From: Petrolisthes cinctipes
Lineage: Eukaryota; Arthropoda; Malacostraca; Decapoda; Porcellanidae
Direction: 5' to 3'
DNA: 64,000 nucleotides
Assembly (NCBI GenBank): GCA_033782935.1
Contig: JAWQEG010000495.1
Span: forward strand, 211,001-275,000
Shown here: positions 10,917 through 23,558 of the stretch, piece after piece
Layout of the letters: every line of letters begins with the position of its first letter
Position numbering within the stretch: the stretch's first letter is position 1
Program-made: the position numbers and the translations under genes
Notes under the pieces: model-generated
Database searches by the model: none
What the model saw: the letters and a program-made list of their open reading frames with translations, nothing else
What the model was told of the DNA's origin: nothing

Positions 10917-11272
10917 TACACTCGCAATCCAAAATTTGCATCCAGGTCTTGTTGAAGTTTCGAATCATTTGACATACTAGGTACCAGTTCGGAAGTCGTG
11001 ACGTGTGTGTGTGTGTGTGAGTAGCAGTTGACCTGGGCCATGGTAACGGGCTTGATGAAGCCTATGTCCAGTGTCGGAACATATAAAAAAAAAAATTACA
11101 ATGCTTATCCTCTTTCATATTTGTATCCAGGTCTTGTTGAAGTTTCGAATAATTTTACACACTAGTGAACCAATTACAACGCTTATCCTGTTTAATATTT
11201 GCTTGATATCCCTTAAAACTCGATCAGGCTATTCGAAGCAAGCCTGGATACATATTTTGGATTGCGAGTGTA
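10917..11272. mobile_element. Family A MITE (TA TSD) containing a SINE fragment
   Basis: Ends 'TACACTCGCAATCCAAAAT' and 'ATTTTGGATTGCGAGTGTA'. The family's internal block of about 81 bp ('CCAGGTCTTGTTGAAGTTTC') occurs twice. The first copy is split by a SINE tail at 10979-11094. Confidence 0.85.
10979..11094 (+). mobile_element. SINE 3' fragment nested in family A
   Basis: Reverse complement of 22560-22680 ('GCTTGATGAAGCCTATGTCC' block). It ends in an A-run (11084-11094). The tRNA-like head is missing. Confidence 0.7.
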
Positions 11273-11460
11273 CTCTGTGCAGTAATAAATTGCCAATCTA
11301 TGAAAACATGATATAAACAATTAATTAAGGTCGTATCTCAGATTGACTTGAAGAGGAATATTTATTTAGAAATAATATACAGGTAATGTGACATAACATG
11401 CCTGAAATTTTTTTTTGTTTGACCATCCAACTCTCTTAATTGCCACAATAGAACACACAC

Positions 11461-12310
11461 GCAGCCCGGTGGTGTAGTGGTTAGCGAGTTCGGCTCAAAT
11501 CAGAGAGGGCCTGGGTTCGAATCCCCGGTCGGGTGGAGACAATTTGGGATTGTTTCCTTAACCCCTTAGGACCGATTGACCGACATATCGGTGATAAAAA
11601 AATTAATGGTTCGCTCCGAATCACCGACATGTCGACGTACCTATAAAAAACTGTAGCGAGTAGCTAGCGAGCTGGCGTTGGTAACGATGGAAAGCTAACG
11701 TCCTTGAGAAAAGGTTTGACTGTGGTAGTGGTGTCTGGTGGGTGGTGCCTAGACCTACCCCCACCAACAAGGACCCCACCTTTCCACTACATGGTGTTTT
11801 CTTATGTTTCTCGTATCTCTCTGCTGTCTACTATACTCCAGGAGAGTCTAGACAGACAAAATTACACTGAAATACGTTTATCATCATTGAAAACCACTTA
11901 AACGTATTGATTAGATGTTTATTTACATATTTAGAGATGTACGCAGAGCGTATGAGGTTTTCTTTCATGCGTTTCAGGGGATACTATTTATTTATTTTCG
12001 GACTTTGACGCTCTGTCATACGCAAACGCGTACACCTAGGAGGCTCCCGTTTTCAGTTCCTGGTGTGTAAATTCAAGCTCTTTCATTCTGTAAGAACAAA
12101 ATTTGCCTACATGAAAGTTGAAAATTGACCCCCAGAAGTCGGCTGGGGATGAAAAAAAAAAAAAAAAAAGTCGGTCCTAAGGGGTTAAATGTGTAACCCC
12201 TGTTCACATTGCAGAGAATAGGTACTGGACGTAAGTCGAGGAGTTGTGACCTCGCCATCCCGGTGTCTGGAAAAAGGTTCCAGCCTTACCCAAAGATCAG
12301 TCACTACGAG
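11461..12310 (+). mobile_element. tRNA-derived SINE, interrupted by a TTAA MITE
   Basis: The head (11463-11536) has a box A-like 'GTGTAGTGGTTAGCGAG' and a box B 'GGTTCGAATCC'. The acceptor and anticodon stems do not pair well, so it is not a functional tRNA. The body resumes at 12189 after the MITE ('TGTGTAACCCCTGTTCACAT'). Confidence 0.7.
11558..12188. mobile_element. TTAA-flanked MITE (CCCCTTAGGACCGA family), complete copy 2
   Basis: 631 bp bounded by TTAA at 11558-11561 and 12185-12188, with 14-bp perfect terminal inverted repeats CCCCTTAGGACCGA. It is inserted in a SINE. It shows near-identity with 1-543, apart from small indels, indicating recent activity. Confidence 0.9.
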
Positions 12311-12427
12311 CTCTGAGCTCATTCCGGGAGAGTAAAAATTGGTGAGCACGTGTCCAGCATGTGATCAAGACCAGGTGAAACACACACAGTGGAGTGGTAA
12401 TTCACAATGACGTGAAGAGCAGCATGC

Positions 12428-12767
12428 TAAGAAAAACCCACTTTTTATAGACAAAAAGTATTTAATATGGACGTTTCTGAGGCAACTACCTCCCTCTTCA
12501 GCAGTACAGAGTTGAATAAAACATGAAAGGAAAATAAGGAAAATAAGAGTCGGGTCCCTGAAGAATGGCCAGGTCAGGTCGGTTGGGTGAGGTGAGGTGA
12601 GGTGTGGTCTGTCTGTCATCAGAACACACCTTGTCCCTCCCTCCCCCTGTCAGCTACTTATTTTCCTTTCATGTTTCATTCAACTCTGTACTGCTGAAGA
12701 GGGAGGTAGTTGCCTCAGAAACGTCCATATTAAATACTTTTTGTCTATAAAAAGTGGGTTTTTCTTA
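12428..12767. mobile_element. Foldback MITE, TA-flanked
   Basis: Arms of about 110 bp (12428-12540 and 12657-12767) are near-perfect inverted repeats. They end 'TAAGAAAAACCCACTTTTTA' and its mirror, with TA on both sides. The paired frames encoding the same peptide on opposite strands (12365-12619, 12597-12794) are a by-product of the palindrome. Confidence 0.85.
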
Positions 12768-12947
12768 ACACACACTCACACACTAACCTCATAATATTCA
12801 GGTATATGACATAATGATATCTGAATACGTCTTTACATTGCACATGAACAGTCGAGAAACTAAATTCGCAATATATTCATCATTGTCAGTCTGGTGTCTG
12901 ACCAGAATTATGAGTTCACAGTATGGAAGTAGGTCCTCCCCTATATA

Positions 12948-13191
12948 TACAGTCGTGGTTAAATATAATCATCCATATAGGGGTAACTCACGTAAGAGTT
13001 TGACAGCTTCCCTCTGTTCCTTAGATGATAAACTTTCCAATAAATAGGTTAACTACCATCTTTTAATTCATTACAAGCAGCTACGCACTACTTAAAACAA
13101 TAACATCATATGTGAACGTGAAAATACAGTATTAGATAGTAAATTGTTTTAGATACCCATATGTGGATGATTATTATTGACCGCGACTGTA
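12948..13191. mobile_element. Family C MITE, near-complete (TA TSD)
   Basis: Left end 'TACAGTCGTGGTTAAATATA', right end 'TTATTGACCGCGACTGTA'. It has one copy of the internal block. Confidence 0.9.
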
Positions 13192-13332
13192 CCTTCCCTC
13201 TTCCCACCTAACGATTCTCAATAGATGCCCAAATCTAATGGTCAGGTTAGGTTCAGGTCAGTCACATTAATTGTTCATTTGGGGAAACTCCCATCTATTA
13301 CTATATATTAATTCTCAACCTTCTTGTCTCTG

Positions 13333-13740
13333 TACACTCGCAATCCAAAATTTGTATCCAGGTCTTGTTGATGTTTCGAATCATTTGACATACTAGTGAA
13401 CCAATTACAACGCTTATCCTGTTTCATATTTGTATCCAGGTCTTGTTGAAGTTTCGAATCATTTGACATACTAGTGAACCAATTACAACACTTATCCTGT
13501 TTCATATTTGTATCCAGGTCTTGTTGAAGTTTCGAATCATTTGACACACTAGTGAACCAATTACAATGCTTATCCTCTTTCATATTTGTATCCAGGTCTT
13601 GTTGAAGTTTCAAATCATTTGACATACTAGTGAACCAATTACAACACTTATCCTGTTTCATATTTGCTTGATCTCACTTAATACTCGATCAGGCTATTCG
13701 AAGCAACAAACCTGGATACAGATTCTGTATTGCAAGTGTA
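13333..13740. mobile_element. Family A MITE with internal 81-bp tandem expansion
   Basis: TA-flanked ends as in other family A copies. The internal block ('GTATCCAGGTCTTGTTGA' ... 'ACGCTTATCCTGTTTCATA') is repeated four times at an 81-bp period. The repetitive peptide encoded on the minus strand is spurious. Confidence 0.9.
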
Positions 13741-14099
13741 CCATTTAGTCTGAGGATGTAATACACGAAATTATTCGTTATCTCGTCTATGTTTTCTCCT
13801 GTGGTTATTCTGTCCAGATTTAGTCTATACCAATCTATCTTGAAATATACTGTAAATAATATATTTCTATATACCATATATTTTTTTGTATTATTCATAG
13901 GTCTCTCTTTTCGCAATTATGATGAAGTTGCATATTAAAAATTATTGGTTTATCTTTGTTACTGGTCCGAGTCCTTGTGCCTCTCTCTGTTCAATGACGT
14001 GCTAATAAATATATGCATTTGATTACTGTATTTGCCGTCTTTCATTATGCTTATGTGTCTTTTTCTTCATTTAATATTATTGTTACTCTATATACACAG

Positions 14100-14756
<657 letters not shown>

Positions 14757-14789
14757 ATATGTATGTATATGTTTGTGTGTGTATATATG

Positions 14790-14973
14790 TACACTCGTGA
14801 TACGTAATTTCTGACCAGAGTGTGAGGAGCAGAAAGCTTCGAATGGCCTGGTATTGTTCATTTTCCCACCCAGTACACCTATAGAGGCTGAGTTCGAATG
14901 CAGGGTATGTGTGTGTGTGTGTGTGTGGTGCCTGCCGTTCGTATCTGGTCAGAAATTACGTATCACGAGTGTA
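14790..14973. mobile_element. Family B MITE (TA TSD)
   Basis: Ends 'TACACTCGTGATACGTAATT' and 'ACGTATCACGAGTGTA'. It is inserted at the edge of the TA satellite. Confidence 0.85.
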
Positions 14974-15429
14974 CCTGTGTGTATATCTTTGTTTCCATGA
15001 TATATACAGATATGTGTGTGTTGGACAGTATACGAGACGAGGGGGGCGAGTTTAGGACTGGTTCATTGGGTAGCTGAGAGGAGTCAAGAGGAGTGTTTTA
15101 TTAGTCAGTTTCGAGGGGTTCAGGATGTGTTGAATAATAATAATAAGGGAGAAGGACGGGACAGGAGCAGGCTTTCCTCTGTTAAAATTCCTCAGTCCAC
15201 CGCCACCTACCCCTCTGTCCACAAGGCCTTACCCTCTGTTTTTTTTTTTTTTTTTTTTTTTTTAATTAATTGCGCCGTAGCGTCAATCAACAGGCAGGCA
15301 ACAATACATACTGGTAGGAGGGACCCATGAGAATACAATGACTACAACCACACATACACACACACACACACATCACGAAAACATAACAGAATGGAGCACA
15401 AGCATACAGACAAATATTTACATTATGAC

Positions 15430-18400
15430 CTACTTAAATCCACCAAAACGAGGATGGCGTACCAGAAGTTCCTCCAGAACCTGGTGGTTCAGCAGGTGTC
15501 GACAAACCACATCAAGTGGCAGGCCCTGGGGCAGCAAGTGTCGGACAGTGGGGCAGGCCAGGCAATAGTGCTTTACAGTGTTAGCACGAGGCGCTCGACA
15601 CAAGCGACACTCAGTGAAGGGAGGCTCACCCTGCATCCAAGCAACCTGCCATGGTGGACGGTAGCCAAGCCTCAAACGAGCGAAGACTACATTGTGCCTC
15701 CGAGCCATGAGGCCTCGACGACGGTAGGAATATTTGTGACGGCATACAGACTCATACTGTGTGATGGAGATGCATCCCTGCATCGCCGTACAGGGAGGAG
15801 AGCGGCGGAGCGGACTTTAGAGAGGTAACATGTCAGGGAGAGAGGACGTCCAACACCACGAGGAGGCAGATGGCAGGCTTCCTTTGCGAGTCTGTCAACT
15901 GTACCATTGTGACGTAAACCTACATGGGATGGCACCCATAAAAATTTGACAGTCAAGTTACGATGACGAAATAAGGACAAAAACGATAAAATCTGCTGAA
16001 CAACAGTAGAGTGTGTGGGCTGAACACTAGAGAGAGAATGAAGGGCAGGTCTGGAGTCACAAAAAATGGCAGCATTCACTCCACGTTGACAAACAAGATT
16101 AATAGCATCCAGAATGGCATACAGTTCACACAATGTTGAGCTAGAGTGGTTACAGAGACGACGGCCAACCCAGTCCCCTGGAGGTGACTCCATGTCAGGT
16201 GAGAAAACAGCACAACCTGCTGCACCATCCACCTGCAATGAGCCATCAGTGTAGAGGCAGTATGGATCTGTGATGGAGGACGTCACTGTTTCTATGTGTT
16301 CCAGAGTCAACTGCCGCTGTAGAGAAGGCAGTTCCGACTTGGAAGTAGGTGTGAAGCTTACATCAGGTGTTGGTAGCATCCACGGAGGGGGTCCTCTATT
16401 CTGAAATTTTTTTAAAGTTTCCAGAGTAGCCCTGGGAAGTTGAATCAGAGCAGGGGAGAGGTAATCAACAACTGAACGGATAAAAGCAATATAGATAGTC
16501 CTGGCTATTGGGATGGAGATGCCCGAGGAGTTGTTAGTGAGCCATTGAAGTGGCGTAAGTCGGCGCTGGAGACGACCCAATAAGTCCTGGACAGTGGGAT
16601 GGTCTTGAGGTCTGGCAGGGACAATTGGCCAAATATTGACTGGTGCGCCCAGGTAGCGATACTGGGAACACATGGGAATGACAGTCCCTCCAATGGTGAA
16701 CACTGGCAGAGCTTGAGGAAGACATCAGGTGAATATTCTGCTCTTATCTGGGGAGACAATAATGCCACAGTGAGAGGAGGACACAGAGAAGGAGTCAAGA
16801 AACCGCTGGAGATCCCTTGGTGAGGTAGAATTAACACAGATATCATCAGCATAGCACGTAATTGTAGTTCCAGGTATATCAGGGAGAGAAGTGAGCAGCC
16901 GATGCATCAGAATATTAAATACCAATGGGCTGAGAACACCACCTTGAGGCGTACCAAGATGAAAACTGCGCAAAGGACAGAGCGCACCACTGAAAAACAC
17001 ACGGGAGGTCCTGTTACTCAGGTAGCCCCGAATCCACCGTAATAGATTACCCTTTATCCCAAAGTCAACCAGTTGATCCAAAATGACGTCTCTATTAGCA
17101 ACATCGAAGGCACTTCGAAGGTCAATGAAGGCCACCACACTGTCCCTGTTAAGGTGACTGTACTGGTCGTCTAGGCAGTGGTGTGTGCTCCGCTGGGGAA
17201 GGAAACCAAACAGCCATGGAAAAAGGCGATCTTTCAGTCTGTACATGAGACGATTGAGTAAGATTCTCTCCATAACTTTACAAAAACAGGAAGTCAGGGA
17301 AATAGGCCTGAACTTCGCAGTGCCGGGCTTAGGGATGGGTATTATTGTGCTGCTGGTCCAGGCTCGCGGTACACAACCATCATGAAGACAAAGATTGTAC
17401 AGTAGAAGTAGAGGGTTCCCAGGAACTTGTTGAAGTAGGAGCAGCACAGCATAAGTAATACCATCATTACCAGGGGAAGAAGCTCTACCCCGAGAGAGAG
17501 CACGTCGCAACTCCTCCTCAGTTATCTCCTCTGCATCATCGTCATCATCTTGCAACAGAGCAGAAATTAGACGTAGCCGATGGACAGCAGCACGGGAAGT
17601 GACTGTTTCTTGTATGTGGATGGGTAGACTGGCTGAGGTAGATTGTTCTGACCAGGCATCGACAAGTTGTTGGGCATAGTCGGCAGGAGTGTGATGACGA
17701 GCAGTGGCCGGTGTCTTTTTAACAACCCGACGGATGAGGTGCCACATAGAAGCCACACTTGTTTGCTGGTTGATGCTGTCCGTGAACCGCTGCCAAGACT
17801 CAGTGTGAGCACACTCCTGCAGGGCAACTAAAGCGTCCCTAGACATCTGGTAACGATGGAGCAGGTCAGGGGTTGGGTTGGCTTGAAACAATAGGCCATC
17901 ACGTTCAGCCTCCTCCATTGCCTCCTGTATACGTGCATCCAGCGTCCAGGAGTGGGCAGTATGGCGATGCTGGAGGTGTGGCCGGGAGACGTATAGCCTA
18001 TAAAAGTCATGAGTAGCAGATACAAGATCAGAGTACAACTGTTCAGCTGATGATATGTCAAATGTAGGGAATACATGGGCCATGAATAAGATGTAAGTCG
18101 GGCAATATTTAGGGGGCACAGCAATACACAAACGAGTGGCTGAAGCACCTGACCCAGCAGTTAGAGAATAATGAAACCGAAGAGCAATGTGATCAGAGAA
18201 TAAGTCTGGCACGGAGGAGCACAGGACCCGAGATGCTATCAGGCCAGACGAGAGGATGTAATCCAGAGTACCTCCCCGGCAATGAGTGGCACCGCCAGTG
18301 TCCCAGCATGTCAGATGATGCTTGCGGATGTATGAAAGGAGACGAACACCATTACGATTAATAGAGCCAGAACCATCACCCAAATCAGAATGCCGAGCAT

Positions 18401-18812
18401 TAAAATATCCCATATAAACCATACCACGCACTGTTGGAGAAGGAAGAGCCTCAAGAGTGAGTCTAGCTAAGGCAGAATAGACATTACATAGTTGGAGTAC
18501 TCCATTCCCAGGTAGAACCTCAAATAGCTGAAAGGTCATGTCAGGATCAGTGGAGGTACGGAGAAGGCGATGTGGCAAGGAGCTATGTATGTAAGTCAGG
18601 AGACCATTCCTTACCAGATGAACATATGGCACATAACCTGAGAGGGGAGGAGCTTGCCCAGCAGCGAGCGGCCATCCTGGAAATGCTTCCTGGAGAAAAA
18701 TAACACTGGGATGATGACGAAAAACATAGGCCTTGAGTTGAGTGAGCTTAGCATAACTGGTGATACCACATACATTCCAGGAGATGACGTCCAGCTGGCA
18801 ATCACTAGCGAA
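15430..18812 (-). pseudogene. LINE-A ORF2: endonuclease-RT-RNase H (one TGA, one frameshift)
   Basis: From about 18800: EN motifs 'VISWNVCG', 'FLQEAFPG', 'YFNARHSDLG', 'SDHIALRFH'. RT (from about 17500): 'SPGNDGITYAVL', 'STIIPIPKPGTAKFRPISLTSCFCKVMERI', 'AFIDLRSAFD', 'GTPQGGVLSPLVFN', and the catalytic box 'CYADDICVNS' at about 16850. An in-frame TGA at 16725-16727 follows 'SRIFT'. The frame then continues into RNase H: 'YTDGSLQVDGAAG', 'CELYAIL', 'FCDSRPALHS', 'DRLAKEA' (D-E-D residues present). A frameshift near 15775 leads to a C-terminal 'CRLCRAPRANTVKHYCLAC' Cys/His motif ending at 15430. All catalytic residues are retained. It would cleave target DNA and copy its own RNA if the three lesions were absent. 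Confidence 0.9.
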
Positions 18813-20070
18813 CTCTGTATTTGGAGGTAGAAGTCCGGTGAGTGGGGGCAGATGAGCGACCTGGAGAAGAAGATGGACCAGGAGAAGGGACTAACTCGAA
18901 AAGCTTTTCAAGGCGAGATGCAACAGTATCTATCTTTTCGGTAAGGGTAGTGACAGTTGAGATGATGGCCTGCTGAGCCTCGACCAAGGTGGAGAGTTTG
19001 GAGTCATTGGCAGCCTGCGCGGCAACCAGCCCATCAATCCTGGCTTCAAGGGCAGAAAAGCGGTTCTCGAGAGCCGTACATCATGCCATGAGGGTAGCAA
19101 CAGACTTGTGGAAGGCCAGGTCTGGAGGTGAGGCAGGGCTGGTAGGAGGAGCAGACTGGGGAGGTGGTGGTGGTGGCGGTGGTGGAGGCGGAGCAATAGT
19201 AGTGACATGAGCCTGGACCTGACGTCGAGTACATCCATGCCACACATTAACCCCTGGCTGAAGGCATCGTGGACACTTCCATCGAGACGTATCCTCAGGA
19301 GGTGAAGGCTCAGAGGTGGAGGCAGCAGGACGTGATGGTTCACCCCTGACAGGACACGTCTTGGAATCATGGTCGGCCGCACACCATGCACACTTCGGCC
19401 TGGCAGAACAGTACCGGGAGATATGCCCAACTCCCCAGCACCTGTAGCACCAAGGCTGGTCATTATGAAGTTTCCTCACCTCACACGGTGGAAGACAAGG
19501 GAGGAAATCAAAGTAAATCTCATATGGAGGTGGATCAGGTTGACTCCAGACAACAACAATACGGCTAATGGGTGAACCATCTTGGAAAAAACGACGGGCA
19601 AAGTACACACCAGGGTATCCTTTGGCAAGTTTCGGGTCAACATCAATAGGAAAACGGGTAAGGATGTAGCTGAGGAACTTACGAGGCTTCTCGAGTGAGT
19701 CTTCAAGAATGAGAGGCAGAGACAAAAATTCACCAGCCTTCACTCTATCAATGATGTCCTGACGCTTCCTAGAGATGTAGACAAACCGGGAGGTGACAGC
19801 AGCCATCTTGACTCCAGCCAGTTCACGCTGCAGCTGGAAGGCCCTGTTGACATCAGACAACCAACGCAACTTTGTGTCCGTAGATGGGTTCCCAGAGAAG
19901 GAGAGCTTGACATAGGCATTTCTTGACGAGGCATCAACGGGTCGCTTGGTAGAGGTTGAGGAGGTGGAAGGCTGCAACCTGAGCTGCGGAGTGACCGATG
20001 AGAGGGGGGGAGGGTTGCGAGAAGGCAGATCAGGCCAGTGATCTTCGATAGGAGACTTATCCTCCGACAT
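18805..20070 (-). pseudogene. LINE-A ORF1: gag-like RNA-binding protein (one internal TGA)
   Basis: ATG at 20070 ('MSEDKSPIEDHWPDLPSR'). A proline/serine-rich N-terminus precedes an RRM-like middle. Two CCHC zinc knuckles follow ('CYRCWGVGHISRYC' and 'CAWCAADHDSKTC'), then a third Cys pair ('CPRCLQPG'). A Pro-rich run leads to an in-frame TGA at 19081-19083. The same frame stays open for a further 92 codons with a heptad-like coiled coil ('TALENRFSALEARIDGL', 'TLVEAQQAIISTVTTLTEKI') to a stop at 18805. The TGA is probably a single C-to-T change at a CGA codon (inference). ORF2 overlaps its 3' end in another frame. Confidence 0.85.
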
Positions 20071-20401
20071 GGCAGGAAGCCATATCCGAATCCGCGCTCT
20101 CCATCAGGCCAGGCAAGGCCTAGATGGGAAGCGAACTGAACACACACGAACACACGAACATACACACACAGAACCACAATAAAACAAATAAACCACAAAC
20201 AACAATACCACAAACAGCAAAACCACAAATAAAATGAGATAGAAAATATAAACAACCCCTATAACACCACAGACACAACAACACACAAACAAGAACGTTG
20301 AAACAGGACAAACAACAACACATACAACAACACAGGCAGAGCGCCAGGAACACGTCTTCATTCCAGGAAGGTTGGGGTGAGACTCCTACCCTCTGTTCTA
20401 C

Positions 20402-20795
20402 AACTCAGCCACTAACACTTTACCCAACACACACATACCTAACATAACTATACACTTGTCCCTTCCCTCTATAATTATATTTGTCACTAACATTATACAC
20501 AACACACACATACCCAACACACACACATACCCAACACACACACATACCCAACACACACACATACCCAGCACACACACATACCCAACACACTCACATACCC
20601 AACACACACACATATCCAACACACATACATACCCAACACACACACATACCCAACACACACACATACCCAACACACACACATACCTAACATATCTTTACAC
20701 TTGTCCCTTCCTTCTATATATTTGTCACTAACACTATACCCAACACACACTATACCCAACACACACATACCCAAGAAAACATACCTACACTTGTC
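20402..20795. repeat. 15-bp minisatellite (ACACACACATACCCA)n
   Basis: About 15 units with interspersed 'CTTGTCCCTTCC..CTATA' spacers. This array is the pre-existing host sequence of the K-family insertion at 20805. Confidence 0.9.
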
Positions 20796-20804
20796 CCTCC
20801 CCTC

Positions 20805-21054
20805 TATGGGTCGATTCCACAGTGGTATTAGTTTGTTAGCTTCCCAACCAACCACACTTGTAAGGCTTCATTATTTTCCAAAAGCTGAGTATCCGTATTC
20901 ACAAAATCTATTAAAACAGTTAGATAATAATGATCACTGTATAGTTTACTCACCAAATTCATTAAATAATTCACCCATAAGACATTTACACGGCTAATAT
21001 TCTTTCGTTTGCGTGTTTACAAACCAATACCAACCACTGTGGAATCGATCCTAT
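20805..21054. mobile_element. Family K inverted-repeat element, unexpanded copy
   Basis: Left end 'GGGTCGATTCCACAGTGGTA'. The right end is its inverse ('CCACTGTGGAATCGATCC'). About 250 bp, with a unique AT-rich centre. The flanks join to re-form the minisatellite spacer ('CCCTCTATATATTTGT'), consistent with a short TA-type target duplication. Confidence 0.8.
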
Positions 21055-21161
21055 ATATTTGTTGTAACCTGGGAGAACCCTAATAATAATTATCTGCTGG
21101 AGTGTACTCAGCTTATAGTGAACCCATTTATATATTTGTGTCCTACCTTATACAGAAAGTT

Positions 21162-21494
21162 CTATACCAGCTGGATTAAAACCCCGATAGCCTGGATGGT
21201 GTGAAGCCTGTGTTCGTTAAGGGGGTGCGGGAGTAGGGCACAGGCTTGGGGGGGGGGGTGCAGGAATAAGGGGACAGGCTTGGGGGGGGGGCTGGAGGGG
21301 TGCAGGAATAGGGGGAGACGCTTGGGGTGGGTAGAAAGCCTGTCCCCCTATTCCCGCACCCACCCTAACCCCCCTCCCCATCCTGTACCCCTACTCCCGC
21401 ACCTCCCAAAATCCCCCCGACCCCCCTAAACCCCCCCAATATACCAGCTGGATTATAACCTCGATAGCCTGGATGGTGTGAAGCCTGTGATTGT
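21162..21494. repeat. 55-bp direct duplication flanking a G-rich element
   Basis: 'ATACCAGCTGGATTA.AACC' through 'GGTGTGAAGCCTGTG' occurs at 21162-21210 and 21441-21490, on both sides of the family U element. Confidence 0.8.
21217..21440. mobile_element. Family U G-rich element (left TTAA only)
   Basis: Starts 'TTAAGGGGGTGCGGGAGTAG'. The purine-rich left half turns into the C-rich complement after 'GGTGGGTAGAAAGCC'. The right end has lost the TTAA and abuts a duplicated flank. Confidence 0.75.
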
Positions 21495-21689
21495 TGGTAG
21501 GCTCCCAGCTGAACTATAATTATATCCCTGTTGTATTTTTAGGATAGTCCATGTGCGACCCATACCCTAAGTTAAGTTTAGTATTAAGTTTTAGTATTAA
21601 GGTGAGTATATTACATTGGGGACTCTAGGCTGGACTGTCTCTCTGCTAGATTGGAACAGTACAGGTGCGACTCTTAATTAACCTAGATA

Positions 21690-23244
21690 GAGGGTTGATT
21701 CCACAGTGGTATTGGTTTGTTAGCTTCCCAACCCACCACACTTGTAAGGCTTCATTATTTTAGGGTTGATTCCACAGTGGTATTTGTTTGTTAGCTTCCC
21801 AACCAACCACACTTGTAAGGCTTCATTATTTTAGGGTTGATTCCACAGTGGTATTGGTTTGTTAGCTTCCCAACCAACCACAATTGTAAGGCTTCATTAT
21901 TTTAGGGTTGATTCCACAGTGGTATTGGTTTGTTAGCTTCCCAACCAACCACACTTGTAAGGTTTCATTATTTTAGGGTTGATTCCACAGTGGTATTGGT
22001 TTGTTAGCTTCCCAACCAACCACACTTGTAAGGCTTCATTATTTTAGGGTTGATTCCACAGTGGTATTGGTTTGTTAGCTTCCCAACCAACCACACTTGT
22101 AAGGCTTCATTATTTTAGGGTTGATTCCACAGTGGTATTTGTTTGTTAACTTCCCAACCAACCACACTTGTAAGGTTTCATTATTTTAGGGTCGATTCCA
22201 CAGTGGTATTGGTTTGTTAGCTTCCCAACCAACCACACTTGTAAGGTTTCATTATTTTAGGGTTGATTCCACAGTTGTATTGGTTTGTTAGCTTCCCAAC
22301 CAACCACACTTGTAAGGCTTCATTATTTTAGGGTTGATTCCACAGTGGTATTGGTTTGTTAGCTTCCCAACCAACCACACTTGTAAGGCTTCATTATTTT
22401 AGGATTGATTCCACAGTGGTATTAGTTTGTTAGATTCCCAACCAACCACACTTGTAAGGCTTCATTATTTTAGGGTTGATTCCACAGTGGTATTGGTTTG
22501 TTAGCTTCCCAACCAACCACACTTGTAAGGCTTCATTATTTTAGGGTTGATTCCACAGGTGTTTTTTTTTTTTTGTTTTTTTTTTTATCTTTCGACACTG
22601 GACATAGGCTTCATCAAGCCTGTTAGCGTGGCCCAGGTCAACTGCTGCTCATACACACACGTCACGACTTCCGAACTGGTACCCAGCCACAGAGGGAGGG
22701 AAGTGAGGGTAATTCCCAAATACTGCAGCTGTTATGGTACCAGTGAGGGTGTTTTACAACGTTCAGTGGCCTTGTAGTTAGTGCCTGATACTCAAATCGG
22801 AAGAGTAAATATTCTCAGGCCCTCACCTGAGAGGATCGATCTCCCGATCTCCAGGTTACGAGTCCAGAACACTAACCACTCGTTGTTAGCTTCCCAACCA
22901 ACCACACTTGTAAGGCTTCATTATTTTAGGGTTGATTCTACAGTGGTATTGGTTTGTTAGCTTACCAACCAACCACACTTGTAAGGCTTCATTATTTTAG
23001 GGTTGATTTCACAGTGGTATTGGTTTGTTAGCTTCCCAACCAACCACACTTGTAAGGCTTCATTATATTACAAAAGCTGAGTATCCACATTCACAAAATC
23101 TATCCAACAGTTAAATAATAATAAACACTGTATAGTTTATTCACCAAATTCATTAAATAATTCACCCATAAGTCATCTACACGGCTAATATTCTTTCGTT
23201 TGCGTGCTTACAAACCAATACCAACCACTGTGGAATCGACCCTA
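21690..23244. mobile_element. Family K element with its left end expanded into a 71-bp satellite
   Basis: About 15 head-to-tail copies of a unit starting 'GGGTTGATTCCACAGTGGTA' and ending 'AAGGCTTCATTATTTTA' (period 71-72). These are followed by the single-copy centre and right inverted end ('CCACTGTGGAATCGACCCTA') of the family K element at 20805. One unit is interrupted by a SINE at 22557-22885. Confidence 0.9.
22557..22885 (-). mobile_element. tRNA-derived SINE inserted in a satellite unit
   Basis: On the minus strand the head has 'GAGTGGTTAGTGTTCTGG' (box A-like) and a weak box B. The body ends in poly(A), seen as poly(T) at 22561-22586. The satellite unit resumes at 22886 with 'TTGTTAGCTTCCC'. 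Confidence 0.8.
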
Positions 23245-23479
23245 AGAGTAGGTCTCAGTTGGGTTACAAAGTTGAGTTACAAAGTTGGGTTACAATTGCC
23301 TGTTATTATTTGGAGTGTGTTGCATGATAACGAATTAAATATTACATACTGTTATCATTCTTTGAGTATTAATATCCGTTGAGTTAAAGAGGTACGTGGG
23401 CCTGACTTACCCATGCAGAGAGGAAAGTAGTAAAGAACCTGTCAGTTTTTATATTCCTTTTTGGTGGTATCATAGAAGT

Positions 23480-23557
<78 letters not shown>
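23480..23557. repeat. (TA)n microsatellite
   Basis: About 39 TA dinucleotides. Confidence 0.95.

Positions 23558-23558
<1 letters not shown>

Larger units (their letters stand above)
15241..20386 (-). mobile_element. Nearly full-length I-superfamily LINE ('LINE-A') with TSD
   Basis: The order on the minus strand is a leader starting '...AGTCTCACCCCAACC' at about 20386, ORF1 (gag-like), ORF2 (APE endonuclease, RT, RNase H, terminal Cys/His motif), a 3' UTR with (CA)n, and a poly(A) tail (poly(T) at 15241-15263). It is flanked by the 11-bp direct repeat TACCCTCTGTT at 15230-15240 and 20387-20397. RNase H plus a CCHC ORF1 places it in the I superfamily. It is disabled by two in-frame TGA codons and one frameshift. 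Truncated copies in this window lie at 8683, 10240 and 49763, and 5' fragments at 5905 and 46430. Confidence 0.92.

Noticed and set aside
11461..11540. tRNA gene (box A and box B present); likewise 62802-62870 and 22830-22885
   Set aside because: Acceptor and anticodon stems do not pair properly, and each runs into a SINE body, so they are SINE heads.
13308..13661. Repetitive 27-residue protein ('CCNWFTSMSNDSKLQQDLDTN') on both strands at several places
   Set aside because: It is the translation of the family A MITE's internal 81-bp units (a multiple of 3 keeps the frame open). The same text recurs at 40878-41390 and 47456-47683 only where that MITE occurs.
21690..23060. Regular 71-bp repeats resembling a CRISPR array
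   Set aside because: There are no distinct spacers, the whole unit is conserved, the genome is eukaryotic, and the unit matches the end of a foldback element.
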